A stretch of DNA of 64,000 nt, taken from positions 434,001-498,000 of the forward strand of contig NZ_JAAAML010000001.1 of NCBI RefSeq assembly GCF_024105735.1, in the 5' to 3' direction. The notes below the pieces were generated by a model. The model did no database searches. It was not told where the DNA came from and was given only the letters and a program-made list of their open reading frames with translations. The DNA is from Parahoeflea alexandrii. GTDB lineage: Bacteria; Pseudomonadota; Alphaproteobacteria; Rhizobiales; Rhizobiaceae. Shown here piece by piece: positions 62,071 through 64,000 of the stretch; position 1 is the first letter of the stretch, and each line of letters begins with the position of its first letter. The position numbers and the translations under genes are program-made.

Positions 62071-62954
62071 GCCGGCTTCACTCCCATGCGCCGGTTGACC
62101 CAGGCTCCAATAATGTCGACGGTCATGACCAGGATCCCGGCAAGTGCGGCGGCCATCAGCAAAGCCGACCAGATCTGCACTGTCTGGCCGTAGTAGGAAC
62201 CGGCCAGCAGGCGTGCGCCGAGGCCGGCAACCGCGCCGGTCGGCAGTTCACCAACAATGGCGCCGACCAGTGCAATCGAGATCGCCACCTTCATCGAGGT
62301 GACAAGAAACGGGACGGCGGCGGGCAGGCGGAGCTTCCAGAAGGTCTGGGACGCGGTGGCCGAATAGGTGCGCATCAGGTCGAGATGCATGACTTCCGGT
62401 GAACGCAGCCCCTTGGTCATTCCGACCGCAATCGGGAAGAACGAGAGATACATCGAGATCGTGGCTTTGGGCAGCAGACCCGAGATGCCTACGGCATTGA
62501 GCACAACGATGATCATCGGCGCAATCGCCAGGATCGGGATCGTCTGCGAGGTAATGATCCACGGCATCAGCGAGCGGTCAAGCGTCTGGTAATGGACGAT
62601 ACCGACGGCAAGCGCCACGCCGAGCACGGTGCCCATCAGGAAGCCGAGCAGGGTCGAGGACAGCGTGATCCAGGAATGGTAGACGAGGCTGCGCTTCGAG
62701 GTGATGCTCTTGCCCACCGTGGTGTCCCACAGTTCCGCAAAGACCTGGTGAGGAGCCGGCAGCACCGGGCGTTCCTGGGCCATGGTGCGCGGCAGGATTT
62801 CCGAAAAGCTGATGGTGTTTCCCGCACGTTGCGCCTGGTCGCGCTCGAAGGGGGTATTGAGGAAGACGGCCGCCGCATACCAGAGCGCGATGATGGCGAG
62901 CACCACGGTGCCGATGGGCAAGATCTTGTCGTGGAGAAGGCTGTGCTCACTCAT
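62067..62954 (-). CDS. ABC permease (SsuC/ThiX type), second of two
   Basis: A 295-residue permease with a longer N-terminal extracytoplasmic loop (about residues 30-90) and the same coupling loop form, DLMRTYSATASQTFWKLRLP (about 204-223). It is clearly paralogous to the following gene. ATG at 62954 overlaps the stop of the GNAT gene (ATGA). Confidence 0.88.
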   Translation of the reverse strand: MSEHSLLHDKILPIGTVVLAIIALWYAAAVFLNTPFERDQAQRAGNTISFSEILPRTMAQERPVLPAPHQVFAELWDTTVGKSITSKRSLVYHSWITLSSTLLGFLMGTVLGVALAVGIVHYQTLDRSLMPWIITSQTIPILAIAPMIIVVLNAVGISGLLPKATISMYLSFFPIAVGMTKGLRSPEVMHLDLMRTYSATASQTFWKLRLPAAVPFLVTSMKVAISIALVGAIVGELPTGAVAGLGARLLAGSYYGQTVQIWSALLMAAALAGILVMTVDIIGAWVNRRMGVKPA

Positions 62955-63436
62955 GCAGCCTCTCCCGGCCAGCGCATCCACAGCGTCGGAATGCCTTCTT
63001 CGGTGGCGGTGTCACGACGGGTGAAATCCGCCTGGAAGCCTTCCCGTTCATAAAAACGCAGCGCCTGGGTGTTGCGTTCGAACACGGTGAGCTCGAGTCC
63101 CTCCGGGTGTGCCGCCTTGGCCGCGTCGAGCAGCATCTTGCCAACGCCTTTTCCGCGCGCATCGGGGCGCAAGTAAAGCGCCGGGACAAAGCCGTCATTG
63201 CTCATGGAGAGGTAGCCAAGGATCTCGCCATCTTCTGCCGCCACGAACAGGGTGCGGGTCTCCAGCAAGGCCGGAACGAACAATGCCTCGACAGCCGCGT
63301 GATCAATCGTGCGCGGAAGCCATTCCGTCGCGTCGATATAGTCATTTATGATGGCCGCGCAGACCGAAAGATCGGCCACGGTGGCGTAGCGTAGCGACAT
63401 CTCGCTACCCCGGCTTCGGACAGCGCTAGTCATCAT
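62951..63436 (-). CDS. GNAT-family N-acetyltransferase
   Basis: A 161-residue acetyltransferase with the acetyl-CoA loop RPDARGKGVGKMLL (about residues 90-103) and C-terminal NTQALRFYEREGF. It sits inside the ABC importer operon, overlapping the ATPase gene upstream by 11 bases and the permease downstream by four. An in-frame ATG at 63400 (MSLRYATVADL) fits the usual family N-terminus better than the ATG at 63436, so the true start is uncertain. Its substrate may be the imported compound or a protein. Confidence 0.82.
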   Translation of the reverse strand: MMTSAVRSRGSEMSLRYATVADLSVCAAIINDYIDATEWLPRTIDHAAVEALFVPALLETRTLFVAAEDGEILGYLSMSNDGFVPALYLRPDARGKGVGKMLLDAAKAAHPEGLELTVFERNTQALRFYEREGFQADFTRRDTATEEGIPTLWMRWPGEAA

Positions 63437-64000
63437 AACTGTGCCCTGCCTTGAGACCTTCGCGAACCTGATGGGCGATCTTGAGGAACTCCGGCGTTTC
63501 GCGGATATCGAGCGACCGTTCCGTGCCCAGCGCGCTGCAATCGATGATCTCGTAGATGCGGCCCGGACGGGGGCTCATGACCACGATCTTGGTCGAGAGG
63601 AACACCGCTTCCGGGATCGAGTGGGTGACGAAGACCACCGTCTTTTTCGTCTTCGCCCAGAGCTTGAGCAACTGCTCGTTCAGATGATCGCGGACGATCT
63701 CGTCAAGCGCGCCAAACGGCTCGTCCATCAACAGCATGTCCGGTTCGACCGCGAGCGCGCGGGCGATGGAGGCGCGCTGCTGCATGCCGCCCGACAGCTG
63801 CCAGGGGAACTTCTTCTCGAAACCCGACAGGTTGACCAGTTCCAGGTTGGACTTGATGCGCGACGTGCGCGTGGCGGCATCAAGCCCCATCACTTCCAGC
63901 GGCAGGGCGATGTTGTCCTCGATGGTGCGCCAGGGCAGCAGTGCTGCCTGCTGGAACACATAGCCATAGGCGCGGGCGAGGCGGGCCTGCTCCGGCGTCA
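63426..64000 (-). CDS. ABC importer ATPase (SsuB/TauB type), 5' end outside the window
   Basis: The 191 codons in the window encode the C-terminal three-quarters of an ATPase: Q-loop region YVFQQAALLPWRTIEDNIAL, signature LSGGMQQR, Walker B MLLMDEPFGALDE and switch His in VFVTHSIPEA. The frame runs on to position 64000 without a start, and Walker A lies beyond the window. It belongs with the two permeases and NMT1-type binding protein. Confidence 0.9.
   Translation of the reverse strand, partial: TPEQARLARAYGYVFQQAALLPWRTIEDNIALPLEVMGLDAATRTSRIKSNLELVNLSGFEKKFPWQLSGGMQQRASIARALAVEPDMLLMDEPFGALDEIVRDHLNEQLLKLWAKTKKTVVFVTHSIPEAVFLSTKIVVMSPRPGRIYEIIDCSALGTERSLDIRETPEFLKIAHQVREGLKAGHSYDD

Overview
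The window is GC-rich, densely coded chromosomal DNA from an alphaproteobacterium, most likely a member of the Rhizobiales (Hoeflea/Rhizobium-like). The evidence is a SciP (DUF1153) cell-cycle regulator with a CtrA-like box, a RirA iron regulator preceded by an Irr-type iron-control element, two intergenic elements that resemble Rhizobiales dispersed repeats, and the large number of TRAP/ABC importers each next to its own regulator. Genus is an inference. I see no prophage, insertion sequence, CRISPR array or rRNA.

Layout. 1-4.9 kb: housekeeping genes (PqiA-like membrane protein, sciP, mnmA, a Gfo/Idh/MocA oxidoreductase, tRNA-Met, an AlkB-like dioxygenase). 5.0-10.8 kb: a DevBCA-type exporter and a four-EF-hand secreted protein, divergent from an OmpR/EnvZ-type two-component pair. 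10.8-18.4 kb: a LacI regulator divergent from a five-gene family-5 (Dpp/Opp-like) ABC importer operon that ends in an alpha/beta hydrolase; three copies of a 16-bp operator-like motif lie between them. 18.6-29.3 kb: a uronate catabolic island (kdgK-gntR divergent from uxaC, TRAP dctPQM, kdgF, kduI, kduD, uxuB, uxuA). Together these convert glucuronate, and unsaturated uronate released from pectin-like or alginate-like polymers, to KDG and then KDPG. 29.3-32 kb: an Lrp/AsnC regulator, a universal stress protein and an AGCS alanine/glycine symporter. 32.2-42.7 kb: an MsrQ-like haem membrane protein, then a LysR regulator divergent from two tandem 815-aa FAD/GcvT enzymes, a non-pyrrolysine MttB-family methyltransferase, an aldehyde dehydrogenase and a 3-hydroxyisobutyrate-dehydrogenase-like enzyme. 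This looks like a catabolic module for a methylated amine.

42.8-53.5 kb: a site-2 protease, a glycosyltransferase with a DUF374 acyltransferase, an IclR regulator divergent from a self-sufficient CYP116B-type P450, a second glycosyltransferase, a GGDEF-EAL protein and an AbrB-family membrane protein. 53.6-58.4 kb: ApbC/Mrp Fe-S carrier, a serine beta-lactamase-like hydrolase, rirA and a GH13 alpha-glucosidase. 58.4-64 kb: adenine deaminase and, on the same strand, an NMT1/ThiY-type ABC importer with two different permeases, an embedded GNAT gene, and an ATPase gene that runs off the window.

The strongest leads are the MttB/FAD-GcvT cluster, which has no visible corrinoid partner; the DevBCA/EF-hand/two-component locus; and several clean regulatory sites (CtrA box at sciP, iron-control element at rirA, triple LacI motif, paired Lrp-like palindromes, LysR palindrome).
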